Below are positions 19,880 to 30,222 of a stretch of 64,000 nucleotides of DNA, piece after piece; positions within the stretch are counted from its first letter, which is position 1; every line of letters starts with the position of its first letter. Both the position numbers and the translations under genes were made by a program. The stretch covers positions 253,885,461-253,949,460 of the forward strand of contig OY282559.1 of assembly GCA_958295665.1 (NCBI GenBank), read 5' to 3'. The notes below the pieces were generated by a model that made no database searches, was not told the DNA's origin, and saw nothing but the letters and a program-made list of their open reading frames with translations. The stretch comes from Tipula vernalis (lineage: Eukaryota; Arthropoda; Insecta; Diptera; Tipulidae).

Positions 19880-21470
19880 AAATGTTCAACCGTGGGAGAA
19901 CATAGTAAACTATGTAATTGAATTATTTAGCAAAATCTTGTTTGAATGTAAACTTTCAGAAATTGACGAGACCTTGGTAGCTTCAAATGGCGAAAATCCG
20001 GACAAGGCTCAACATCTGTAGCAAAGCATTATGGAATGAATGAAGCAACAATAAATGGAAAGGGTAGGAAGTGGTACTTTTCGTTTTACAAGAGACACAA
20101 TATCATAGAAATTGTGGAGAAGGCTTTAATTATTTGGGTAGAGAATAACGGTAAAAAGCCAATACCCATAGATAGCAATTTCATGAAATACAAGCTCTTC
20201 AGATTTTTAGCCATTTAAGAAAAAGGAAGCGACACCCTCTACAATGAAATTTACAGCCAGAAAAACCTCCAGTTTAAAGGGGAAATGATAAATCAGCTAA
20301 AAAATATCCATCTAAATTGGCAAGAATAATCCAAGAAAACAGTTACGTTCCAGATCAAGTATTTAATACGGATGAGATAGGTCCATTCTGGAAAAAAATG
20401 CCTAAAATGACTAATTTGTCGAAATCTGAAAGGTCTACCAGTGGATTTAAGGCTGCGAAAAATCATGTAACTTTACTTTTCTGTAGTAACGCGTCGGGGG
20501 ATCTTATGTTAACACCATTTTTTATCAACATAGCACAAATGCCGCGTGCGATTAAAGGAGTCAGCATGGCCAATCTAACAGCGTGGAAGATGTGTACCTT
20601 ATTTGAGGATTGGTTCCATAATTGCTTCGTACCAGAAGTTAAAGACTATTTGGAACGAAAAAATCTAGAGTTCAAAGTTCTACTTTTGCTAGATAATTCC
20701 CCAAGCCAAATGTAAAGATTATATTTTTACAGGCTATTATATTCGACCAACATTTGCAAATGTTTTAAATCAGTATAGAAACAAATTTCAATATTAAATT
20801 GTGTGACACACGTTGCTTCCGCCGTTGCCGAAATAAAAAAAATAACATTAAACGCCTGTTGGAAAATCATTTGACCGGAAGCTGTAGATGAAAGGAATAC
20901 AGTTTCGTCCACGCACCATGTTTATACCAATATCATCGAACAAGCGCGTTCCCTTGAAGGCGAAGGATTCGATGATCTTTATATTCCCGACATTGAAGAG
21001 TTGTTTGAAGAGCTTTTAGACGTAGTTAGTGTGTGTGTGGTCGATGATATTGGAGTAGTTAATGACGATAGCGATTACGCAGTAAAAGAGTTTACGGCAA
21101 ACATAGTTTTTCGAGGGCTTCGTCTGGGACGAGAATTACAATCTTATTTTGTAAACAATGATCCTAACACTGAAAGAGCACTGAAATTTCAAAGGACAAT
21201 AAAACAAGCACTCATTCAGTATGAAGAAGTTTACAAAGATCTCCGCAAAAGGAAACAAATGCTGATTACAGACTTTGCAACAACAACCCAAATGAAACCT
21301 GTCAGCAAAAATAAAGCGGAAAATTCATCAGAATATCAATTCGTGAAGAAATCCCTATGACAAGTTGCGATATCATCAATAACGAAATTACGATTAGTGA
21401 CTCTGATAGTGATATTGTTCAAGTGGGGAAAACGAATCTTGGACTTTGGAAGCTCTGATAAAGAATAAAG
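19880..21470 (+). pseudogene. pogo/Tigger-type transposase pseudogene
   Basis: Tc1-mariner-related DDE transposase with a CENP-B-like DNA-binding part. Motifs: a degraded CENP-B HTH at about 20040-20215 (EKALIIWVENN), the first catalytic Asp in VFNTDEIGPFWKKMP (20346-20400), LLLLDNSP (20680-20703) as the second, and a C-terminal region at about 20830-21360 with TLNACWKII, ERALKFQRTIKQAL and a PCNA-box-like QMLITDFA. The block between the second and third catalytic residues is deleted or scrambled at about 20710-20830. Stops near 20220 and 20716 end the fragments. Decayed Tigger-type end sequence may run on to about 21835 (TTTACACGG words), though that is only a suggestion. Confidence 0.83.
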
Positions 21471-21839
21471 ACTTAATGTATTTTATTTGTTATTTTATTT
21501 TACATTGTTGATTTAAATTAATTTTTATTATAAAAATTGTATTTCTTTGAATTTATGAAATAAACTGGAACTTCTATTGTTGGATTTAGTATTCAGTGGA
21601 ACCAATCATCTTCACTTTTTCCTTGGAATCCTTGCCTCGATTTACACGGTTTTTAAGAACCTATCTCTGATTTTTCTGTAGGTTCTTTAGAGAGTCAAAT
21701 GTTTAGCATACTTCGAATTACACAGTCGAATGTTAATTGTAATTGAATTAGTTGAACCTATCCTGAAACTTTTTATGATCCTCTTTCATTTTACACGGTT
21801 ATTCGTGGAACGTGTCTACCATGTAAACGCAAAAGTAAA

Positions 21840-22180
21840 TAGGAAAATATAAGTTGACCAGGACTTCTGTAAAGATTAAATTCATAGCATAATTTAGATA
21901 TCAACATTGAATTATCAACAGCGCCAAATGCTTTAGAAAAGTCTAAGAGAACTAGAATGGCCACTCTTCCATCTTCAATGTTAGAGGTAATATCATCGAC
22001 AATTTTTACAGTGTCTTAGTAGTACTGTGGTTTTCTCGATAAACCTGATTGCATATTTAGTAAGTTACGACTTCTCACATAAGCGATTATCTGTAATTGA
22101 ATAACCTATTCAACAATTTTAGACAAAATTGGTAATTCGCTGATCAGACGAAATCCATTAAGGCAATTTTCCATGCAAAT
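21840..22180 (-). mobile_element. LINE RT fragment, minus strand
   Basis: Read on the minus strand, the fragment gives ELPILSKIVE (about 22140-22110), then VDDITSNIEDGR and the catalytic block ILVLLDFSKAFGAVDNSML (about 21965-21905). This is a CR1/Jockey-type fingers-palm segment. Stops and frameshifts precede and follow, and no YADD block remains. The normal Asp of the SKAFDxVD motif is changed to Gly here. Confidence 0.78.
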
Positions 22181-24185
22181 CAAATTTCATTAAGTACGTT
22201 GTGTGAGGCAGTAAATCGGAAGTATTACCTTAATGAACCAGTATGCCGTCGTCTGCAACAACATGTGATTTAATACTGCTTGGATGAGAATTTCTTTTCA
22301 AAAATATCACGAAAATAAAAAGTGTTACGATCCGTATTGTAATGTAATGTATCAAGACTAAAATTTTTATTTTAGGAAAAATTATAAAAACCCACCAACT
22401 AGCGTTGAACCGGTTCTTATAATTTTTCCAGAATACTTTACTTGGAACCTGGCTATTGAATTTACCATTGAAAAATTTCCGTTAAGTAGCCTTAATTATA
22501 CTATTAACATTATTTCTTGCTCTAATATACTCTAGTCGGTTAAATTCAGTTTGATGCAATTTTTAATTGCGAATATCATTGCTTAAAAAACTCCTACAAA
22601 TTAATTTTTTTATTAAATATCAATAAATGAATTTCTTTTATTGTGTCGGCATTGGTGATGATAATGCAACTTATATATCGAAAAATAAGCCCATACATTT
22701 TGTACACTAAAACAACACAGAACATTATAAGGGTTAACATTTGTTTTCATTTTTTAATAATATTGCAGAATTGGTTTCTGGTATTCGATAAATTAAAATT
22801 CATTACACATATAAACAAGTATTTTCCATAATAATGTTACGTTGCCACAGAAGTAATCGGTTATACAATTAAACTGTGCACATAATAACGCGACGTTAAT
22901 TTCGAGTAAGTGTAATTCATATTGATTTGAATGCAAAATACACTTATTGTAGTTTTTGTGTTTCAAACAAAATGACCTGCACTTTATTTTAATTTAATAA
23001 CCGGAAAAATTAATTGAATTAAAAGACATTTTATTAATCCAATAATTCATAGTGCCGCCACCAGACTTACTCGTAGATAAGTTTTTATTGTACATAACAT
23101 AGTAAACAGGCATAAATTTACATTTCTTATCAGTAATCGTGTGCTGGTTGTTGTATTATTTGCGGTTCATAAAGCATTGTTATCACTGGCAATTGAATAC
23201 TTTGTGTATATACTCGTATACTTATACCTACATAATAAGTACATTTTTTTAAAAAAATAATTGCAGTCAAATAATTTTTGGTCGAGAAGTATTTGACTTA
23301 ATATATAGGCCAATATTGTTGTTGTCGCAAACATTTATTCACTTTCTCCAAACTTTCAATGTAAATACTGTTAAATTATGTATATATATATACATAATTT
23401 CATCTAAACTGCCTACGTTTATGGGAAATAAAAATAACCGAAAATCTCTTAAAACGCCTAAGTAATCGTTTTTCGAACAATATACGATACATGGTGAGAC
23501 TGATAAACTTTAAAAAATTTCTTTCTTAGGTTTTTCAGGTAGTATATTGAAGATAAGAAAAATGCCTTCCTTTAGGTGGTATCGCGGCCACCAGTGCAAT
23601 ATCTGGCACTGCAATGAGGTTCGCCATTCAAACACGCAATAATAAAATAATTACCTAATTTCTAATTATTTGGAAATTAGTTCGAAGCATTGCTAATTGT
23701 GTGGAATTAAAAAATCAAAAGAAAATAACTTACAATTTTATTTAATTGAAATTACAAAATATCTCATCGACCAAAACTATTTTAGGTTGTATGTAGATTC
23801 CACCCCTTTTGATACGTACAAATTTCAACATTAAGTTAAAAGTTTCTTACTATAATATGGTTGGTTTACTTCTGTCTGGTTTTTACTGTATTTTCTTGCT
23901 TCGGATTTTGTTATAAATAATGGATCAATTCAACTTAATCTTAACTGTTTAAATATGCATATATAGAATTTTTACTGATATTTGTCTGTAGCTGAAAAAC
24001 CCCTAGGTAAACAACAAGGTAAATCATTTTACAAGGAAAGGTAACGTCAATATTTTTGATACAGCTTACCAAGAATTTTAACTTTGAACAAGATTAGGCG
24101 GATTTTTTTTTTAATTGTGTTTATTAAGAATTAAATTTGAATATAAAACCTTTACCTTACTTGCCTTTATCTTACTTTTCCTTAC
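22181..24185. other. 2-kb stretch without recognisable genes
   Basis: AT-rich DNA with only short, unremarkable frames. A TA-rich run sits at about 23380-23390. Weak RT-like words may extend the neighbouring LINE to about 22560, but this is not firm. Confidence 0.35.
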
Positions 24186-24530
24186 TATTGGGTATATGTA
24201 AAAGTAAGTTCCGTTTTTCTAATAGATGGCGTAATTGTTCTTATGGTATATGTATTGCTTGAATGTGGTAATACATTTCTTGAAAAGTTCCTTCAAAATA
24301 TAGAATATGACATTTGATTAAAACATAAACAACACAGTTTCTTATTCGATTTAAAATGGAGGGTTTTGTGCCAAATAATCATTATTTGCGGGAAGTTTGA
24401 AGCGAGCTGGTCCTTCGGCCCTTCTAGACGTACGATTCACATCTTATGAAAGTATCAAAACTTGGTTTGACGACTTTTTCAGAAAGGGAATCGTCCAACT
24501 TTTATCGGTTCAACATGCCAAGAAAAGTTC
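24186..24530 (+). mobile_element. internally deleted mariner
   Basis: Starts TATTGGGTATA and carries AGATGGCGTAA about 40 bases inside, the same terminal pattern as the mariner at 62010-62570 on the minus strand. A start-like frame (MEGFVPNNHYLREV, 24357-24398) recalls the mariner N-terminus. It passes almost at once to a C-terminal segment (TSYESIKTWFDDFF near 24438-24479). The whole catalytic middle is thus deleted. The 3' terminal repeat was not identified. Confidence 0.68.
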
Positions 24531-24759
24531 TTGCTACTGAATCATTGCCATCACAGGAATGACAACAACGATAATCATAATTCATTAACTTATCTGGCCC
24601 GTTGTTATATCAGTTATGTATTTAATTGCCGTTTTTATAATTTTTATGTATTACTTTCAAAAGTTTTTTTATATTTTAGGTTATTCACTAATTCTGTTCT
24701 CATACCAGAAATGCTAATCTTGAACTAAAGACGCTACGATTAAGAACCGGAATGGTATG

Positions 24760-25900
24760 TGTAAATTTTGGATTTTTGAATGCTCGAATTCTATTCCGCC
24801 ATATTGACAAACTGAGAATATTTATCGATACCAAAGATCTCGATGTATTTGGTGTCGTAGAAAGTGGCTTACCAGTAAGATCTGAGAGCTTACTAGTAAG
24901 ATGCTGAAATTATCAAAAAAAAATTTTTCTAACGTTACCTGGAGCTTTTTGCACTCCTCCAATAATGTCAATTTCACCTTCCAGTGTTTTTGTGATTGCC
25001 TATATTATTTTGTTAATAATTGTGTACCGACGAAAAAAATAGTTAATAACCAATCGGTTGCTCCATGGTTTAGTTAGTAGTATTGCTAAAAGTATGCTAA
25101 CGAGGGATCATGCTTATATTAAGTATAAGAGAACAGCCGATGTCAATGACTTAGAAAAATATTGTAATGAACGCAATAGGGTAACTAGCTTACTTATGAG
25201 AAATACTTTTTTGGAAATATTAAATTAACCGTGAAGCGAATTTGGAATAACTGCAATCATGTTGGATTAGGGGCTGGAAAATCTAGTACTTCGACCGATT
25301 TAGACCCTTCAATCATCAATTCTTATTTCTGCAACGTACCCATTTTGTCTATCGTTATTCCTTTACCTGAGTTTGTGTGTACAGCAAATCACACGACTCT
25401 CTCATTTAGCTGCATAAGTGAATTTGATATTTCCAAAGCCGTTTTTATCTTATTAAACCGAATTCATCAGGTCACGATAAAATCAACTTAAAATTTCTTA
25501 AGAATATTTTACCGTATGTTATATCCCCTTTGAATACCTGATTAATAACTGAATATAGTGATTCCGATTATAAAAAAGAAGGGCATTGATTCTTTCGATA
25601 ATCTTAGACCGATTAGGTTAGTTTCGATTCTAAGTAAAGTTTTTGAAATCATTCTTCGTGACCAAATCAACAAGCATTTATAGCTAAGTTTAATTATCTA
25701 AATCAGTTTCAATCTGGATTTCGTAATAACCATAGTAAAACAACAACCATTTTTCATGTTGTTGATGATCTGGCTTGTCACCTTGACAAGATCAACTGTT
25801 GTTCTTATACTTTTGGATTACTCGAAAGCATTTGACTCTTTAAACCATGTTTTGTATTACATAAGTTAAAGCTTTTCTTTAATTTTGATAACACAGCACT
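24760..25900 (+). mobile_element. Jockey-clade LINE, 5' part
   Basis: Endonuclease start is readable in shifted frames (LNARILFRHIDKLRIF-like, then DTKDLDVFGVVESGL, about 24773-24872). A linker follows (RDHAYIKYKRTADVNDLEKY, 25098-25160) and then RT lead-in sequence (DPSIINSYF; SGHDKINLKFL near 25465-25500; RPIRLVSILSKVFEIIL near 25611-25660; QSGFRNNHSKTT near 25710-25745). The catalytic FD block is broken near 25820. At 25900 the element is interrupted by another LINE and resumes at 27003. Many frameshifts. The element is old. Confidence 0.8.
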
Positions 25901-27002
25901 AGGTTAGGTTAGGTTGGAGTGGCTGCTTACGCACACTTAGACCGGTGACGGTCTATTGTGATACCACAGGATATATCCCCTTTTACCCCTATTGGAACCA
26001 TTTCGAGCTACTTATGTAGCGTAAGACGTCCCGCACTTTACTGTTTTCGAGATCCGAGAGGCAGTCCATCTTGAACTTACCTAAGTGTTTGTGCCTTCTG
26101 AGAGCCAATGCTGGACACGAGCAAAGGAAGTGGACCAACGTCTCTTCCTCCTCTTCGTCCAAGCAGCTTCTGCAGAAGTCATTAGCCTCCAGACCCAGCC
26201 TTCTTGCATGTTCTCCAAAAAGGCAGTGTCCCGTGAGAATTCCTACGACCATTCTTAATTCACGTCTGCGTAAGGATAATAATGCCCTAGTGCGCCCCAA
26301 GTCCAGCTTTGGCCAAACTTGTCTTGCAACTCTACCGGTGAGGGTGTTAGACTACCTTTCCCCCGCTGAGGATAGCGCCTGCTTCCCAAGTGCTTGTCTC
26401 AGCGCTGTGATAGGCCTCCCCAGACTTGCCCTTTCCGGTTGCAGCTGGAGAGTCGTACCATGCCTAGCAAGTTCATCTGCTCTGCAGTTCCCCATGACGC
26501 CCGAGTGACCTGGGACCCAGACTACCTGGATATTGGAATGCTCACCCATCTCATTTAGAGATGAGTGACAACTCAACGCCACCCGTGACGCCAAAGACAC
26601 CGGATTCTAACGACCGGATCGCCGCTTGACTGTCCACATAGATTGTGATATCGTCTGAGGATAACACATTATGTTTCAACCACGCCATGACCTCCTCAAT
26701 CGCTACGACTTCAGCTTGGTACACGCTGCAGTAATCAGGGAGACGAATAGAAATGTTTACATTTAATTTGTCACAGAATACTCTGCCGTCTAGCTTGGAG
26801 CCATCTGTGAAGAATTGCAACGCTTTGGTTCCCGATAACGGTCTATCCCTCCAGGGTTCCCTTGAAGGGAAGGAGGTCCGAAATCGCTTCTCGAAGCGTA
26901 GAGTAGGTTTAATGTAGTCAAGATTCGCCAGCTCATCCTTCAACGATCTAACAATAGTGGAGTGTCCTATACTAAGACACCTCCACTGAGAGACGGCCGC
27001 AA
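25901..27002 (-). mobile_element. nested 5'-truncated RNase H LINE with TTAGG-like tail
   Basis: 1,102 bp inserted into the older LINE, flanked by TAACACAGCACT (25889-25900) and TAATACAGCACT (27003-27014). It reads minus, 5'-truncated, and ends in AACCTAACCTAACCT, so the plus strand begins AGGTTAGGTTAGG. Coding: RNase H (FFTDGSKLDGRVF; then WVPGHSGVMGN and ADELARHG) and a C-terminal zinc-like CRSC...H...C cluster (about 26190-26110), with the stop at 25991-25989. One frameshift near 26590 and another near 26330-26350. GC content is clearly higher than the surroundings and the reading frames are longer, so it is younger. The family is related to the LINE at 1195-2790. Confidence 0.9.
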
Positions 27003-27800
27003 TAATACAGCACTTAGAATTATGTTTAATTATTTAACAGATAGATATCAAAACGTCATCATAAATGGAAAATAATCCGAACCTGAGCGTTTAATGTCAG
27101 GTGTATTTCAAGGAACGATACCTTAGTCCAACTCTATTTTCTCTTTTTATAAATGACTTACTTCAGGTAATAAAATATTCCAGATACCTTACTAGTGAAA
27201 ATATTTTGGAAACCTTCAATAATATCAATCTGGATCTATCCAACATACTGGAAACATCGCAAAAACACAAGCAATTTTCATTTCTAAAAGGAGCTTTCCA
27301 GTGTTCCTGACATTTTTATCAATATTGTGAAAATTAATTTTATGAATCATGTTAACAATCTAGAAATTTGTATAAATAACAGGTTCACATGGGATTTACA
27401 AGTTGTTGACGTACATATGTGGCAAGATCAATTCCACCTTCTATGGTTTGAAGCTCCACAAAAGTATTTATCCTAAAAATGTTCGGATTTTGCTAGCACG
27501 ATCATTAGTAATTCCCCACGTACTTTATTGCGAATTACTTTTTTTAAGTTGTGATTCTACCTCAAGTGGTTTGCTACAAGTTACATTGAACAGCATAACA
27601 CAACAGCTAAGTTTAAAGAATTTTTCGGTTGCACTATGGTTCAATTCTTTTATTACAGAGCATAATTGGTTCCTACCTTTGTTCACTACTTTTACTATTT
27701 GGAATAAAGTTCGATTGAGATTAAAAGTGTGAAGCCTTTTGCAAAATTTCAAAATTTGGTGTTTAATTTTATTCAAAATAAATTTTAATTTTGTTTTATT
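27003..27800 (+). mobile_element. Jockey-clade LINE, 3' part (continuation of 24760)
   Basis: Continues the RT of the interrupted LINE. One sees FNYLTDRYQNVIINGK (27026-27073), MSGVFQGTI (27092-27118), LFSLFINDLL (27136-27165) and a thumb region (NLEICINNRFTWD near 27356-27394; then a PKNVRILLARSLVIPH stretch at 27472-27519). The YADD block is deleted between about 27180 and 27200. Tail-like sequence (FITEHNWFLPL) is seen to about 27730. No poly(A) or target duplication could be placed. Confidence 0.75.
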
Positions 27801-28320
27801 TTTAATTTTCAATATTTTACTGAGAATTACTCTTCAATTTATAATCCGTACTGGTATTATTTTAAGGTTGGTTTGTTAAGTGGTATGTTTAATAATCGGG
27901 TAAGGTTTAGTAAAAATTTAATGCGTTTCTGGAATTTTTGATAAAATCGGTTAAGTAACTATTTTAATTTTGAATTTTAGCGGTAGGTACCTTCTGGAAG
28001 TTATTCCTAATTAATTTATTAACTTATTTTAGGATGCCAAGGATTGAAACTGGTTTATTTTAATTAAATAATTACAAAAGCTTATAAATATGAATAATTG
28101 TGAGGTGCCAAGCATGGGCTTTACCACTAAATATTGACCGCCAAGGTGCCTGTAACCGGGTCAATCTCAATCCAATATTTAACCATCCCGTCCAATCCTT
28201 CCAAGTTTATATAAAAATGGATGTACGATGGAAGATCCCGCTTAATGCTTGGTCGTACATTCAAAAACAATCAATTAAAGTTTTAATTTGTTTTTGAAGC
28301 CGGTGAAAAGTTGATTATTT

Positions 28321-28493
28321 GAGTGCGAGTTTACGACCATTTTCTGATGAAAAATTTTCAACAGGCAACCAATCGACGTAGTCTATTTCGTAAACAAATT
28401 TCCCCTTCCGAACATAATTCTTTTGTTTTCCATATAAAATATATTGAATCTGCTGAAAATTTTTCATCAGAAAATGGTCGTAAGCTCGCACTG
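28321..28493. repeat. inverted-repeat element, about 173 bp
   Basis: Arms of roughly 42 bases: GAGTGCGAGTTTACGACCAT at the left and its near complement ending GCTCGCACT at about 28492. The stem also includes TTTCTGATGAAAAATTTTCA. The centre (about 85 bases) is unpaired. It looks like a small foldback MITE. No TSD found. Confidence 0.8.
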
Positions 28494-28739
28494 AATGAAA
28501 GGATATTAAATTCTCGTTGGAAGTAGTTTTATAAGTTAATTACTTACTATGTTTTCTTTTGATTTTCGCTATTATTATTATTTTTGACCCCATACCATTG
28601 AGGAAGAACTTTGGTAGTTATTCTATGACCATACTATTTGTTTTACAATTTTTCTTTTTTTTAGAGGTTTTCCAATACTGTCTTTTAACAAAGGGAACCT
28701 ATCTTCTTACCATAAAATGGTTTAGAGAAGATTAATGGT

Positions 28740-29300
28740 TGTACTAAGCTCCAATCTAATCTTGAAAAGCCTCATGCGCGTTCGAATTTATATAATTTGA
28801 AATTTATAAAAAAGTGTAGCGGTGCCATATATGGCCAAAATTAACCAACTGGAGTTTGCTTATAAAATAAATGATGATTACATTGGCAAAAGAGTTAACG
28901 AAATCACAGATCTAGGTATAATTTTTGACCATAAATTAAAATTTGATATTCATATCACAGAATATTTTTGAACGTGATAAGAAGTTCTGCGATCTAAAGC
29001 CTAAACTAAGAGAGTACAGCGTATCAGCAGTCGAATTAGTTGTACTGATAGAATTAAAATATTTAAATTACAGTCACTTGAAGCCAGAAGTCATTTACTT
29101 GATGAAACTTTTCTCTTTAGTTGGTGAATAATTTATGTGAAGCTTCATCTTTGTTTTCTCTTAATTTCTATAAGCACCTTCTTATACATAAAAAATCAAA
29201 AATTATTTTGTCCGTCTTTCTCAAGGTCAAAACTGATTTGCAAACCCAGTATTTAGATGTTCATCGCTTCATTTTATGACGGTTACCGTTAAGGCTCTCA
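28740..29300 (+). mobile_element. LINE RT C-terminal fragment
   Basis: Thumb and C-terminal part of a Jockey-type RT. It reads MAKINQLEFAYKINDDYIGKR (split, 28829-28891), EITDLGIIFDHKLKFDIHI (28901-28957), then a decayed tail (ERDKKFCDLKPKLREY; SHLKPEVIYL). The NDLGIxFDxKLxF pattern marks the family. No catalytic block is present. It is a separate fragment from the LINE ending near 27800. Confidence 0.72.
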
Positions 29301-30171
29301 GTTGGTTTAATTTACACTTAAGATCGTTGGTAGATATACAGTAGGTGCCTTTATAATTATATGGATCATATTAATTGTATTATCGATAACTGCAACCTTC
29401 GTGAATGTTCTGTTAATCATTTTAAACCTGTTACCTCCGAAGGATTCAGTTGAATTAAGTATCATGAAATCAATTTATGGTAAATTTATAGTAATTTGTA
29501 GTAGTTTTTTATTATTCTCTTTTTTATATTTTGTTTTGTATTACTGTTATCATTATTTCTTTATTTATTACGTAAAATGTATGAATTTAATTATATTAAG
29601 GTGGCGGCACGTAAGTAGACTTGTTCTGGGTGTTGCTCTATTATCGAATCATATATTTTCAATAATCTTCATCAGATCGAAACGAAAGTTGCAAACTCTT
29701 GATAATTTCACTCTTCGTAAAAAATAATTATCCGTCCATGATCTGGAAGAACCAAATATTTCATAAATTATAATGATTAATGAGTTGAAATTTTGTTGTT
29801 AGGTGCCCTAGGCACCTAGGCCCTAGGCAGTCTTCTACTGTTACACGCAGTTATAAACGGTTAATGTATTGAATGAAAAACCCCTTCTCGCTAGAATATG
29901 GTGCCAGATAAATAAAATTTTGAAATTTTATAAAATTATACACCAACAAAATTTAGAATTTTATATTGAAATTTTCCAAATTATTAATAGATCCTAATTA
30001 CAAATTTAAAAAAATTTAATGTTAAAGTTGTTTGAAATGTATATACTATGCTTTAAAGGCCATGAAGTTTAATTGAAAATTGAGAAACAGAAGAGAGATC
30101 TGCTCAATTTCCAGGTTTTCAGATCTTAAACATATTTGGCTTGGCTTCATTAACTGGCAATATTAGAAATT
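29301..30171. other. no recognisable gene
   Basis: AT-rich. The frame at 29401-29727 encodes a hydrophobic stretch from T/A-rich DNA, has no family resemblance and is not supported. A CCTAGGCACCTAGGCCCTAGG run at about 29809 is a short tandem palindromic word. Confidence 0.35.
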
Positions 30172-30222
30172 GCTGCAAGGCTAGTTAAACTAATTATTAA
30201 TTAGTTTAACTAGCCTTGCAGC
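30172..30222. repeat. perfect 51-bp palindrome
   Basis: 25-base arms (GCTGCAAGGCTAGTTAAAC and on to 30196) and an exact reverse complement (30198-30222), with a one-base centre at 30197. No mismatch was found on base-by-base reading. It is isolated in featureless DNA and no flanking duplication was seen. Confidence 0.97.

Noticed and set aside
26071..26508. 145-residue plus-strand frame
   Set aside because: Antisense shadow of the nested LINE's RNase H region; low-complexity Ser/Leu run from the opposite strand.
29401..29727. 108-residue hydrophobic frame as membrane protein
   Set aside because: Low-complexity T/A-rich DNA gives Phe/Leu/Tyr runs. No start context, splice site or homologous motif.
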